Source: Betaproteobacteria bacterium UBA6904 (lineage in GTDB: Bacteria; Pseudomonadota; Gammaproteobacteria; Burkholderiales; SG8-39). From it: DNA of 7,252 nucleotides. The notes below the pieces were generated by a model. It had not been told where the DNA came from, searched no databases, and worked only from the letters and a program-made list of their open reading frames with translations. Shown here one piece after another: positions 1 through 7,032 of this stretch; within the stretch, counting starts at the first letter, position 1; every line of letters begins with the position of its first letter. The stretch is taken from contig DKBI01000149.1 in NCBI GenBank assembly GCA_002451175.1, forward strand, positions 4,425-11,676, read 5' to 3'. The translations under genes and the position numbers were made by a program.

Positions 1-429
1 GCTGCGAGGCGCGACCCGGGTCTGGCCATCGTCGGGCGCACCAGCGCGCTCGCGGTCTCCAGCCTCGAGGATGCGCTGGCGCGCGCGCAGGCCTATGCGG
101 CGGCGGGCGTGGATGCGCTGTTTTTCCTCGGCGTGCGCACGCGCGCGCAACTGGATGCGCTCAGCGAGGGCTGCAAGCTTCCCATCGTGCTCGGCGGCGT
201 CGGCGCCGACCTGAACGAACGCGACTATCTCGGGACGCAGGGCGTGCGCATCAGCCTGCAGGGGCACCAGCCCTTCATGGCGGCGGTGGCGGCGGTGCGC
301 GAAACCATGAAAGCGCTGCGCGAAGGCACGCCGCCGGCGAAGCTCGCAAATCTGGCTTCGGCGCAGCTGATGCAGCAAGTCAGCCGCGATGCCGATTACA
401 CGCGCTGGAGCGCGGAATTTCTCGGCTAG
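1..429 (+). CDS. Isocitrate lyase/PEP mutase superfamily protein, C-terminal part (5' end outside window)
   Basis: The frame is open from the first base and ends at TAG, giving the last 142 residues of a protein whose start lies to the left. The visible part fits the C-terminal half of the isocitrate lyase/PEP mutase TIM barrel. A strand ending in Gly-Arg-Thr (residues 12-14) matches the family's substrate-binding 'A-R-T-D' strand. It is followed by a helix and the typical 'AYAAAGVDALF' segment (31-41). Members lyse or decarboxylate C-C or C-P bonds of small oxo-acids with Mg2+ (2-methylisocitrate lyase, oxaloacetate decarboxylase, PEP mutase and others). The catalytic loop with the KKCGH/KRCGH-type motif is N-terminal and not visible, so the exact reaction cannot be assigned. 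The usual Asp after Arg-Thr is Ser here (residue 15), which argues mildly against a canonical methylisocitrate lyase. The enoyl-CoA hydratase gene starts 51 nt downstream on the same strand and is probably co-transcribed. Confidence 0.8.
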   Translation, partial: AARRDPGLAIVGRTSALAVSSLEDALARAQAYAAAGVDALFFLGVRTRAQLDALSEGCKLPIVLGGVGADLNERDYLGTQGVRISLQGHQPFMAAVAAVRETMKALREGTPPAKLANLASAQLMQQVSRDADYTRWSAEFLG

Positions 430-464
430 CGAGCGTATATCCGGACAAGACGACCATTCAGACT

Positions 465-470
465 AAGGAA
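465..470 (+). promoter_or_regulatory. Ribosome binding site of the enoyl-CoA hydratase gene
   Basis: AAGGAA lies 10 nt before the ATG at 481. It is the only Shine-Dalgarno-like sequence in the 51-nt spacer and supports that start. Confidence 0.6.
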
Positions 471-480
471 TTGACCAGCC

Positions 481-1278
481 ATGGACCTGCCCAAGTACCA
501 GACCCTCAAGACCGAGACGCCTGCGCCGCACGTGCTGCTGGTGACGCTCAACCGGCCCGAGATCGCCAACGCGCTCAACACGCAGATGGGCCGCGACTTC
601 ACCGACCTGTGGACACGGCTGACCGAGGACGCCGGCGAGGTGCGCTGCGTGATTCTCACAGGCGCCGGCGACAAGGTGTTTTGCGCGGGCGCCGACCTGA
701 AGGAGCGCGTCGGCATGACGCGCGAGCAATGGCAGCGCCAGCACGAAATCTTCGAGCGCCATTACTGGGCGCTGACCGACCTGCCGGTGCCGGTGATCGC
801 CGCGGTCAACGGCCATGCCTACGCGGGCGGCTTCGAAGCCGTGCTTTCCTGCGACTTCGCCTACGCGGTGAAGACCGCGCGCTTTGCGCTCACCGAGGTG
901 ACCCTGGGCATCATGCCCGGCGCCGGCGGCACGCAGAACCTGCCGCGCGCCGTGGGCGAGCGCCGCGCCAAGGAAATCATCATGACCGGGCGCCCATTCA
1001 GCGCGCAGCAGGCGCTGGAATGGGGCGTGGTCAACGCGTTGTGCGAGCCGGGCGAACTCATGCCGCGCGTGCTCGAGACCGCGCGCGCCATCGCCGGCAA
1101 CGCGCCCCTGTCCATCCGCCAGGTGAAGAAGTCCGTGCGCTACGGCATGCAGATGGAACTGAAGACCGCCTACCGCTTCGAGGTCGAGGCCTATAACCAT
1201 CTGGTGGAAACCGAGGATCGCTACGAAGGCATCAAGGCCTTCAACGAAAAGCGCAAGCCGGTATTCAAGGGGAAGTAG
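481..1278 (+). CDS. Enoyl-CoA hydratase/isomerase family protein (crotonase fold)
   Basis: The 265-residue protein has the usual length of a single-domain cytoplasmic crotonase. The N-terminal CoA-binding segment 'LNRPEIANALN' (23-33) and 'FCAGADLKE' (67-75) supply the CoA pocket and one oxyanion-hole amide. 'AGGFEAVLSCD' (115-125) carries Glu119, and 'ALTEVTLGIMPGAGGTQNLPR' (136-156) carries Glu139. These align with the two catalytic glutamates (Glu144 and Glu164) of rat mitochondrial enoyl-CoA hydratase, so syn-hydration of a 2-enoyl-CoA is the likely reaction. Gly116 should give the second oxyanion amide. The C-terminal helical part (about 200-265) is typical of the trimerisation region. 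Substrate range (short-chain fatty acid, branched-chain or methylglutaconyl-type, aromatic degradation) cannot be read from sequence. The ATG at 481 is preceded by AAGGAA and follows the ICL/PEPM-family gene, which suggests a shared acyl-CoA or organic-acid pathway. The gene converges on the c-di-GMP gene, with 30 bp between the stops. Confidence 0.93.
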   Translation: MDLPKYQTLKTETPAPHVLLVTLNRPEIANALNTQMGRDFTDLWTRLTEDAGEVRCVILTGAGDKVFCAGADLKERVGMTREQWQRQHEIFERHYWALTDLPVPVIAAVNGHAYAGGFEAVLSCDFAYAVKTARFALTEVTLGIMPGAGGTQNLPRAVGERRAKEIIMTGRPFSAQQALEWGVVNALCEPGELMPRVLETARAIAGNAPLSIRQVKKSVRYGMQMELKTAYRFEVEAYNHLVETEDRYEGIKAFNEKRKPVFKGK

Positions 1279-1280
1279 CT

Positions 1281-1297
1281 CGGGCGCGCGCCGCCCG
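1281..1297. terminator. Possible bidirectional hairpin between convergent genes
   Basis: CGGGCG (1281-1286) and CGCCCG (1292-1297) form a perfect 6-bp GC-only stem with a 5-nt loop, 3 nt after the hydratase stop. The position between two convergent stop codons fits a shared transcription end. No T-run follows on either strand, so intrinsic termination would be weak. In DNA this GC-rich a chance hairpin is plausible. Confidence 0.3.
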
Positions 1298-1308
1298 GCG
1301 CGCTGCGC

Positions 1309-3360
1309 TCAGCGGCGCGCGAAGGCGGCGAACTCCTCGGCCGGCATGGGATTGCCGGCGAGATAGCCCTGGAATTCGTCGCAGCCCTGTTCGCGCAGGA
1401 ACTCCAGCTGCTCCTGGCGTTCCACGCCCTCGGCCAGCGCCGTCAGTTTCAGGGTTCTGGCGAGGTTGATGATGGCGACGGCAATGGCGCGGTTGTCGGC
1501 GTCTGCGTTCAGATCGTCGATGAAGGAGCGGTCGATCTTGAGCTTGTCGATCGGATAGCGCTTGAGGTAGGAAAGCGAAGAATAGCCGGTGCCGAAATCG
1601 TCCACCGTGATCTTGACCCCCAGTGCGCGCAGCCCAGACAGCGCGGTCCCTACGGTTTCGTTGTCCATCAGCAGGCTCTCGGTCAGCTCCAGTTCGAGGT
1701 AGCGGCTTTCGAGCCCTGTCTCGTCGAGCACGCGCTTCACGCCGGCGACCAGGTCGCCGCGCTGGAATTGCGCCGCCGACACATTCACGGAAATCGGCAG
1801 CGCGGCAAAGCCCTCCTGTTGCCACGCCTTGTTCTGGCGGCAGGCTTCGCGCAGCACATATTCGCCGATCTCGTCGATCAGGCCGCGCGCTTCGGCGAAC
1901 TCGATGAATTCGGACGGGTCGATCAGTCCGCGCTCGGGGTGGCGCCAGCGCACCAGCGCCTCGATGCCGACCAGGCGCGAATCGGCCACGCTCAGCTGCG
2001 GCTGGTAGTGCAGCAAGAACTCACCGTGCCGCAGCGCCTCGCGCAGCCTGGCCTCGCGCGCCATGGTCTCGGCGCCCTCGCTGGACAGTCCCGCGGTATA
2101 GAAGCGGCTCTGGCCGCGACCATGCTCCTTGGCGCTGTACATGGCGGCGTCCGCTCGCCGGATCAGGTCGTCTGCATTGTCGCCGTCGCGCGGGAACACG
2201 CTGATGCCTATGCTGGCTTCGGCGCAAATCTTCTGGCCTTCGAGCATGATCGGGGCGGAAATGGACTGCAGCAACTTGTCCGAGACCTTGCCCGCATCCT
2301 CGGGCGCGGCGAAGTCGGCAAGGATCACCAGAAACTCGTCCCCGCCCAGACGCGACACCATGTCGGCCTCGCGCAGCACTTCCTTGATGCGCGCGGCCAC
2401 GTGCTTGAGCAGGGCGTCGCCCACGTGGTGCCCGAGGGTGTCGTTGACCGTCTTGAAATTGTCCAAATCGATGAACATGATCGCCGCCAGGGTGCCGTGG
2501 CGCCGCGCCAGCGCGAGTATGGTGCTCAAACGCTCGGTCAGATACGCGCGGTTGGGAAGCCCCGTGAGCATGTCATGGTGCGCCAGGTACTGGATGCGCG
2601 CCTCGGCGTGCTTGCGTGCGGTGATGTCGCGCAGCGCACCCATGCGGTAAGCATGGTCGTCGACGTACACGGTCTTCGCCACCACTTCCACCGCGATCCT
2701 ATGGCCTTTCTTGTGCAGCACCTCCGCCTCGTAGGGATCCTCGCTCCCCCGGCGCATGTAATCGATCATGATCTTGTGCCACGCGGTCGGGACGAATTCG
2801 AGCACGTTCTTCCCTATTATTTCCTCGCGCGCGTAGCCGGTGATCTCGAGCAGCGCCGCATTGACATCGGTGAGGATGCCGTCCTTGTGAAAGAAAATCC
2901 CCTCGTTGGTCGCGGTCGCAAATTTGCGCCAGCGCTCCTCGCTCTCGCGGATGGTCCGCTCGGCGCGCTGATACCGCGTGATGTCGGTGATCAGCACGAA
3001 CGCGCCCAGCATCTTTTTCTGCTCGTCCAGATGCGGAATCAAGTGGACCTCGATGCTGCGCTGCTCGCCGCTGGGCAGGATCATCGTGCGCACGTACTCG
3101 ACTTTCTCGCTCTTGAGCACGCGCGCGACCTCGGGCTCGATCACCTGCCAGGCCTGCTCGCCGATGGCTTCGCGCACGGTCTTGCCGACGATCGTGTCCA
3201 CGGTCCAGCCGTTCGCCTCGGCATAGGCCTTGTTGGCGAACACGCAGCGCAGGTTCTCGGGCTCGTAATACGCGATCAGCGCCGGCACGCTGTCGGCGAC
3301 CAGGCGCAGCAGGGCGTCTCTTTCCTGTCCACCGGTTCTGTTAGACAAAGCCGCGCTCAT
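1309..3360 (-). CDS. PAS-PAS-GGDEF-EAL protein: c-di-GMP synthase/phosphodiesterase
   Basis: This 683-residue, apparently soluble signalling protein has PAS 1 (about 14-128), a short helical linker (128-145), PAS 2 (about 145-252), GGDEF (about 255-422) and EAL (about 435-680). The diguanylate cyclase half is intact: metal ligand Asp298 in 'FIDLDNFK', signature GGDEF at 339-343, and the product-inhibition site RxxD at 330-333 with the correct 5-residue spacing. The phosphodiesterase half is also intact: EAL at 467-469, Asn526, Glu558 in 'ELTES', Asp587-Asp588 in 'DDFGTG', Lys608 and Glu644. Either or both activities are possible, and dual proteins often favour one. No membrane segment or signal peptide is seen, so the PAS domains probably sense an intracellular ligand, redox state or partner. 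The ATG at 3360 is chosen because an in-frame start at 3450 would add 30 Gly/Pro-rich residues lying wholly on otnI. The chosen start is 10 nt after the otnI stop and has no good ribosome binding site, which suggests translational coupling. Confidence 0.95.
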   Translation of the reverse strand: MSAALSNRTGGQERDALLRLVADSVPALIAYYEPENLRCVFANKAYAEANGWTVDTIVGKTVREAIGEQAWQVIEPEVARVLKSEKVEYVRTMILPSGEQRSIEVHLIPHLDEQKKMLGAFVLITDITRYQRAERTIRESEERWRKFATATNEGIFFHKDGILTDVNAALLEITGYAREEIIGKNVLEFVPTAWHKIMIDYMRRGSEDPYEAEVLHKKGHRIAVEVVAKTVYVDDHAYRMGALRDITARKHAEARIQYLAHHDMLTGLPNRAYLTERLSTILALARRHGTLAAIMFIDLDNFKTVNDTLGHHVGDALLKHVAARIKEVLREADMVSRLGGDEFLVILADFAAPEDAGKVSDKLLQSISAPIMLEGQKICAEASIGISVFPRDGDNADDLIRRADAAMYSAKEHGRGQSRFYTAGLSSEGAETMAREARLREALRHGEFLLHYQPQLSVADSRLVGIEALVRWRHPERGLIDPSEFIEFAEARGLIDEIGEYVLREACRQNKAWQQEGFAALPISVNVSAAQFQRGDLVAGVKRVLDETGLESRYLELELTESLLMDNETVGTALSGLRALGVKITVDDFGTGYSSLSYLKRYPIDKLKIDRSFIDDLNADADNRAIAVAIINLARTLKLTALAEGVERQEQLEFLREQGCDEFQGYLAGNPMPAEEFAAFARR

Positions 3361-3370
3361 CCCCGCAGAT

Positions 3371-4147
3371 TCACAGCCAGGGCCGCAGCCATCCCAGCCC
3401 GGCGCTGGTCCCCGCCCGGGGCCGGTACTCGCAGCCAACCCAGCCGGCATAGCCGAGTTCGTCCATCAGTCGGAACAGATAGGGGTAATTGACCTCGCCC
3501 GTATCGGGTTCGTGCCGCTCGGGCACGCCGGCGACCTGGATGTGGCCGACCCCGGCGATGTATTGCTTGAGCTTCATCGCGAGGTCGCCTTCGACGATCT
3601 GGCAATGATAGAAATCCATTTGCACCTTCAGGTTGGGCGCGCCGACTTCGGCGCAGACCGCGTGCGCCTCGTCCTGCCGGTTCAGGAAGAAGCCCGGAAT
3701 GTCGCGCGTATTGATCGGTTCGATCACCACCGTGAGGCCGGCCGAGGCGGCTTCCCTGGCCGCGTAGGCCAGATTGCGCACATAGGTTTCGCGGTGGCGC
3801 GCACGCTCCTCGCCCGGACGGATCAGGCCGGACATGATGTGCACGCGCTCGTTGCCGAGCACGCGCGCATATTCCAGCGCGCTCGCGACGCTTCTCTTGA
3901 ATTCGTCCTCGCGCCCGGGCAGCGAGGCTAGGCCGCGCTCGCCCGCGTCCCAGTTGCCTGGGGGGCCGTTGAACAGGGCCTGGGTGAGGCCGTGCCCGGT
4001 AAGGCGCGCGCGGATGTCCGCCGCCGGGTAGGCGTAGGGAAACAGGAATTCGACGCCCTTGAAGCCGTCCTTTGCGGCGGCGCCGAAGCGCTCGAAGAAA
4101 TCATGCTCCTGGTACATCATCGACAGGTTGGCGGCGAATCTGGGCAT
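3371..4147 (-). CDS. otnI: 2-oxo-tetronate isomerase (hydroxypyruvate isomerase family)
   Basis: The 258-residue protein matches the length and layout of the E. coli Hyi/YgbM family, a xylose-isomerase-like TIM barrel. Likely metal or catalytic residues sit in the family motifs: Glu143 in 'IEPIN', Asp178 in 'QMDFYHCQ', Gln204 in 'HIQVAG' and Glu240 in 'GCEYRP'. The N-terminus 'RFAANLSMM' and the motif '[14 protein letters not shown]' (59-72) are also characteristic. The enzyme interconverts 2-oxo-tetronate and 3-oxo-tetronate, the step between LtnD and OtnK. Members were long annotated as hydroxypyruvate isomerase (hyi). The kinase and decarboxylase next door make the tetronate role far more likely. 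It starts 23 nt after the otnC stop, with its own strong AAGGAAG. Its stop lies 10 nt before the PAS-GGDEF-EAL start. Confidence 0.92.
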   Translation of the reverse strand: MPRFAANLSMMYQEHDFFERFGAAAKDGFKGVEFLFPYAYPAADIRARLTGHGLTQALFNGPPGNWDAGERGLASLPGREDEFKRSVASALEYARVLGNERVHIMSGLIRPGEERARHRETYVRNLAYAAREAASAGLTVVIEPINTRDIPGFFLNRQDEAHAVCAEVGAPNLKVQMDFYHCQIVEGDLAMKLKQYIAGVGHIQVAGVPERHEPDTGEVNYPYLFRLMDELGYAGWVGCEYRPRAGTSAGLGWLRPWL

Positions 4148-4153
4148 GGCAGT

Positions 4154-4160
4154 CTTCCTT
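4154..4160 (-). promoter_or_regulatory. Ribosome binding site of otnI
   Basis: AAGGAAG on the minus strand lies 6 nt before the otnI ATG, in the AT-richer 23-nt otnC-otnI gap. It is the strongest Shine-Dalgarno match in the operon, so otnI can be initiated independently of otnC translation. Confidence 0.7.
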
Positions 4161-4170
4161 GAAAAATAAT

Positions 4171-4806
4171 TCAGGCGGCCGGATAGCGGCGGCGGATGTC
4201 GGCGACCTGCTCCGGCGTGAGCGTGCGCACGCGCCGCCCCTGCAGCAGCAGGAACAACTGCGCAGTGGCTTCGAGCTCCTCCACCGCATCGGCGGCGGCC
4301 GCGAGGCTCGTGCCCGCGACCACGGGGCCGTGATTGGCGAGCAGCATCGCATGATGCTTGCCGGCGTAGCCGCGCACCGCCTCGGCGAGTTGCAGGTCGC
4401 CGGGCGCGTAATAAGGCACCAGCGGCAGGCTGCCGATGCGCATCACGTAATAGGCGGTGAGCGGCGGCAGCACCTCGGCGTGATCGATGTCGTCCAGCAC
4501 CGATACCGCGACCGAATGCGTGGAATGCAGATGCACCACCGCGCGGCTGCGCTCGCGCTCCTGATACATCGCCAGGTGCAGAAAGTTTTCCTTCGACGGC
4601 TGATCGCCAGAAATCAGCCTGCCCTGCCAGTCGAGTTTGGAAAGCCGCGCGGGATCGAGCTTGCCGAGGTTGGAGCCGGTGGGCGTGAGCAGCCAGCCGT
4701 CCTCGCAGCGCGCGCTGATGTTGCCGGTGCTGCCATGGGTGAGCCCGCGCTCGAAAATGGAGCGCCCGAGTTCGCAGATCTGGTCGCGCAGCAGGGTTTC
4801 GCTCAT
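4171..4806 (-). CDS. otnC: 3-oxo-tetronate 4-phosphate decarboxylase (class II aldolase/adducin family)
   Basis: The 211-residue protein is the size of a class II aldolase-fold enzyme. Motifs in order: 'GSTGNISAR' (25-33) and '[10 protein letters not shown]' (41-50) for phosphate binding, 'PSKEN' with Glu73, 'HLHSTHS' with zinc ligands His92 and His94, and 'LANHGPV' with the third zinc ligand His159. These match the E-H-H-H pattern of L-fuculose-phosphate aldolase. Between otnK and otnI the expected reaction is decarboxylation of 3-oxo-tetronate 4-phosphate to dihydroxyacetone phosphate and CO2, the last step of the route. The frame stays open far upstream, antisense to nothing but overlapping otnK out of frame. 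The real start is the ATG at 4806, because homology begins there and it makes an ATGA overlap with the otnK stop. No Shine-Dalgarno sequence precedes it, so translation probably depends on ribosomes finishing otnK. Fuculose- or ribulose-phosphate aldolase activity is the alternative and is disfavoured by context. Confidence 0.92.
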   Translation of the reverse strand: MSETLLRDQICELGRSIFERGLTHGSTGNISARCEDGWLLTPTGSNLGKLDPARLSKLDWQGRLISGDQPSKENFLHLAMYQERERSRAVVHLHSTHSVAVSVLDDIDHAEVLPPLTAYYVMRIGSLPLVPYYAPGDLQLAEAVRGYAGKHHAMLLANHGPVVAGTSLAAAADAVEELEATAQLFLLLQGRRVRTLTPEQVADIRRRYPAA

Positions 4807-6083
4807 GGCGCGCGCGCAGGTTCGTCCAGTTGCTGCAGCGACTTCGCGAAAAAATCCTCGCTGCCGAAATTGCCCGACTTGAGTGTGAGCAGGATGGGCT
4901 GCGGACCCAGTGTCGCGGTCCAGGGTACGCCGGGATCGATCTGCGGCCCGATTTTCAGCGCCTCGACGCCCAGCGCCTGCACCACCGCGCCCGAGGTCTC
5001 GCCGCCCGCCACCACCAGACGCCGCACGCCGCGTGCGATCAGGCCCTGCGCGATGGCGGCCAGGGTGCGCTCCACCATGGCTCCGGCCTCGGCCACGCCG
5101 AGTTTTGCCTGCACCGCTTTGACTTCTTCTGGCGTGGACGTGGCATAGAACAGCACCGGACCCGCCGCGAGCAGCGGATCCGCCTTGGACAGCGCCGCGG
5201 CCGCTGCGTCGCCGCCCTGCGCAATGGTCAGCGGGTCTATGCGAATCGCGGCGCGGCCGGAAGCGATCCAGTTCGCGACCTGGCCATTGGTGGCCTGGGA
5301 GCAGGAACCCGAGATCAGCGCGGCGCGCCCCTGCACGCGCGGCAGTTCGGCGGCGTTTGCGCGCGGCGGCAGCAGTCCGGCGCGGCGGAAATTCTCCGGC
5401 AGGCCGATGGCGATGCCGGAGCCGGCGGTGACCAGCGGGTGCTCGGCACAGGCAGCGGCGATCGCATGCAGGTCGGCATCGTTGATTGCGTCGACCACGG
5501 CGAGGCGCACGCCCGCGGCCTGCAATGCGTCGAAACGCGCGCGTATCGCGGCTGCGCCCGCGGCAACGGCGGTCCAGGCGACCAGGCCGACTTTGGCGCG
5601 CGACTGGGCCTGCAGCACGCGCACCAGATTGGAGTCGGTCATGGGGGTGAGCGGATGATGCCGCATGCCCGACTCCGACAGCGGCACCTCTCCCACGAAC
5701 AGATTGCCCATGTAGATGGTGCGCGCATTGGTCGGGAACGCGGGGCAGGCGATGGCGATCTTCGCGCCGAGCGCGTCCATCAGCGCCTCCGCCACGGGCC
5801 CGATGTTGCCCTGGGCCGTCGAATCGAAGGTGGAGCAGTACTTGAAATAGAACTGGCGGCAGCCGGCGCGCTTGAGCCATTCGAGCGCGGCGAGAGACTG
5901 CGCCACCGCCTCGGCCGCGGGTATGGTGCGCGACTTCAACGCCACCACCACCGCGTCGACCTCTCCTTCGAGGGGCGCAGCGGGCACGCCTATGGTCTGC
6001 AGCGTGCGCATGCCGCTGCGAACCAGATTGTTGGCAAGGTCGGTGGCGCCGGTGAAATCGTCCGCTATGCAACCGAGCAGCAT
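4803..6083 (-). CDS. otnK: 3-oxo-tetronate kinase (DUF1537/four-carbon acid sugar kinase family)
   Basis: The 426-residue protein has the two-domain layout of the four-carbon acid sugar kinases. The N-terminal substrate domain starts with '[16 protein letters not shown]' (5-20), the family hallmark. It is followed by '[16 protein letters not shown]' (81-96) and '[10 protein letters not shown]' (113-122). The C-terminal nucleotide-binding domain has '[13 protein letters not shown]' (257-269), the glycine-rich '[16 protein letters not shown]' (357-372) and '[12 protein letters not shown]' (401-412). It phosphorylates 3-oxo-tetronate with ATP to 3-oxo-tetronate 4-phosphate, the substrate of OtnC. 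The start at 6083 lies 3 nt after the ltnD stop, with AAAGAGG (6092-6098) 8 nt before it inside the end of ltnD. Its TGA overlaps the otnC ATG. The neighbouring otnC and otnI favour the 3-oxo-tetronate kinase over the related DtnK D-threonate kinase, which usually pairs with a pdxA2 gene not seen here. Confidence 0.94.
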   Translation of the reverse strand: MLLGCIADDFTGATDLANNLVRSGMRTLQTIGVPAAPLEGEVDAVVVALKSRTIPAAEAVAQSLAALEWLKRAGCRQFYFKYCSTFDSTAQGNIGPVAEALMDALGAKIAIACPAFPTNARTIYMGNLFVGEVPLSESGMRHHPLTPMTDSNLVRVLQAQSRAKVGLVAWTAVAAGAAAIRARFDALQAAGVRLAVVDAINDADLHAIAAACAEHPLVTAGSGIAIGLPENFRRAGLLPPRANAAELPRVQGRAALISGSCSQATNGQVANWIASGRAAIRIDPLTIAQGGDAAAAALSKADPLLAAGPVLFYATSTPEEVKAVQAKLGVAEAGAMVERTLAAIAQGLIARGVRRLVVAGGETSGAVVQALGVEALKIGPQIDPGVPWTATLGPQPILLTLKSGNFGSEDFFAKSLQQLDEPARAP

Positions 6084-6086
6084 GAT

Positions 6087-6980
6087 CTAAGCCTCTTTCT
6101 TTGGTAACGCTATCCCCGGGTAATTCTTGACCACGGCCGAATCGTCTTCTCCGCCGCGGCCGGAAGCGGCCGCCGTCAGGAACATCTGGTGCGCGGTCGC
6201 GGTGAGCGGCAGCGGAAACGCGGACTTCTTCGCCGTATCGAGCACGATGCCCAGGTCCTTGACGAATATATTGACCGCCGACAGGGGTGTGTAGTCGCCG
6301 GCGAGAATATGCGGCACCCTGTTCTGGAACATCCAAGACGAACCGGCGCTGTTCGATATGACTTCGTAGAGCACCTTCGGATCCGCGCCGGCGCGTATGC
6401 CCATGGCCATCGCTTCGGCCGCCGCGGCAATATGCACGCCGGCAAGCAGCTGATTGATCATTTTCACCTTGGAGCCGGCGCCGGGCGCGTCGCCCAGTCG
6501 ATACACTTTTGCTGCGATCGCCTTCAACACATCCTCGACCTTGGCGAAGTTCTCCGGCGCGCCGGCGCCCATCACGGTCATCTCCCCGCTGGCCGCCTTG
6601 GCCGCGCCGCCCGACACCGGCGCATCGATCATGCCTATGCCCTTGGCCGCAAGGCGTGCCGCGAGCGATTCGGCGAACTCTGGGGCGACGGTCGCGCTTG
6701 CGACCACCACCGTTCCGGCGCGCATCGCAGTGGCGGCGCCTTGCGCGCCGAGCAGCACATCCTCGGTCTGCTGCGCATTCACCACCAGGGTGAGCACCAC
6801 CTCGCAGGCGGCGCCGAGTTCGGCCGGCGTGGCACAGGCGATGCCGCCTTCCGCAGCGAACGACTTCAATACCTCGGCGCGCACATCGCAGGCGTGGGTG
6901 CGAAACCCCGCGCGCAGCAACGATCGCGCCACGCCCAGGCCCATTGCGCCCAGACCGATGACTCCGACGTTCTTAGACAT
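6087..6980 (-). CDS. ltnD: L-threonate dehydrogenase-like NAD-dependent beta-hydroxyacid dehydrogenase
   Basis: The 297-residue protein has the standard length and motifs of the beta-hydroxyacid dehydrogenase family. The Rossmann dinucleotide motif is 'GLGAMG' (9-14), and the substrate-binding signature is 'DAPVSGGAAKAASGEMTVM' (119-137). The catalytic Lys173 sits in 'KVKMINQLL' with the conserved Asn176. 'KDLGIVLD' (241-248) is the C-terminal substrate motif. Asp32 at the end of the second strand ('ACDVR') is the kind of residue that favours NAD over NADP. In an operon with otnK, otnC and otnI it should oxidise L-threonate to 2-oxo-tetronate and so start the pathway. Tartronate semialdehyde reductase and 3-hydroxyisobutyrate dehydrogenase are close relatives that cannot be excluded on sequence alone. 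TGGAG (6987-6991) lies 6 nt before the ATG. It is the first gene of the minus-strand block and follows a structured leader. Confidence 0.87.
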   Translation of the reverse strand: MSKNVGVIGLGAMGLGVARSLLRAGFRTHACDVRAEVLKSFAAEGGIACATPAELGAACEVVLTLVVNAQQTEDVLLGAQGAATAMRAGTVVVASATVAPEFAESLAARLAAKGIGMIDAPVSGGAAKAASGEMTVMGAGAPENFAKVEDVLKAIAAKVYRLGDAPGAGSKVKMINQLLAGVHIAAAAEAMAMGIRAGADPKVLYEVISNSAGSSWMFQNRVPHILAGDYTPLSAVNIFVKDLGIVLDTAKKSAFPLPLTATAHQMFLTAAASGRGGEDDSAVVKNYPGIALPKKEA

Positions 6981-6986
6981 GCTTAT

Positions 6987-6991
6987 CTCCA
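6987..6991 (-). promoter_or_regulatory. Ribosome binding site of ltnD
   Basis: TGGAG on the minus strand lies 6 nt before the ltnD ATG. The foot of the 6994-7024 hairpin is only 2 nt further upstream, so folding could affect access to it. Confidence 0.65.
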
Positions 6992-6993
6992 GC

Positions 6994-7024
6994 GATCGGG
7001 AGTCCGCGGCTTGGGACCCCGATC
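6994..7024 (-). promoter_or_regulatory. Imperfect inverted repeat in the ltnD leader (operator or mRNA hairpin)
   Basis: GATCGGG (6994-7000) pairs with CCCGATC (7018-7024), and GTCC (7002-7005) pairs with GGAC (7014-7017). This gives 11 bp with one bulged A at 7001 and an 8-nt loop. The repeat ends 2 nt from the ltnD ribosome binding site. No T-run follows, so it is not an obvious terminator. It could be a regulator's operator or an RNA structure that tunes ltnD translation. The pairing is seen directly; the function is inferred. Confidence 0.5.
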
Positions 7025-7032
7025 TAATTCAA

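Noticed and set aside
463..1200. Open frames on the minus strand and in other plus frames across the enoyl-CoA hydratase gene
   Set aside because: The hydratase frame carries both catalytic glutamates and a ribosome binding site. The others have no recognisable motifs.
3361..3450. 30-residue N-terminal extension of the PAS-GGDEF-EAL protein, starting at 3450
   Set aside because: It lies wholly within otnI plus the 10-nt gap and reads as Gly/Pro/Ala-rich filler. The PAS homology begins just after the ATG at 3360.
1768..3492. 574-codon plus-strand open frame opposite the PAS-GGDEF-EAL gene
   Set aside because: It is antisense to an unmistakable multidomain gene, is rich in His/Arg/Gly as expected from reversed GC-rich codons, and shows no domain. 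It is a shadow of the real gene.
4171..6336. 721-codon minus-strand frame that would extend OtnC upstream through otnK
   Set aside because: Only the last 211 residues are OtnC. The upstream part is an Arg/Gly-rich out-of-frame reading of otnK and ltnD with no domain, so this is not a fusion protein.
3371..6980. Glyoxylate/glycerate pathway (hydroxypyruvate isomerase plus tartronate semialdehyde reductase)
   Set aside because: The isomerase and dehydrogenase alone would allow it, but there is no glyoxylate carboligase. The DUF1537 kinase and class II decarboxylase fit the tetronate route instead.
7010..7032. TTGAAT on the minus strand (7032-7027) as a -35 box for ltnD
   Set aside because: The sequence 17 nt downstream is CCGCGG, which is nothing like a -10 box.
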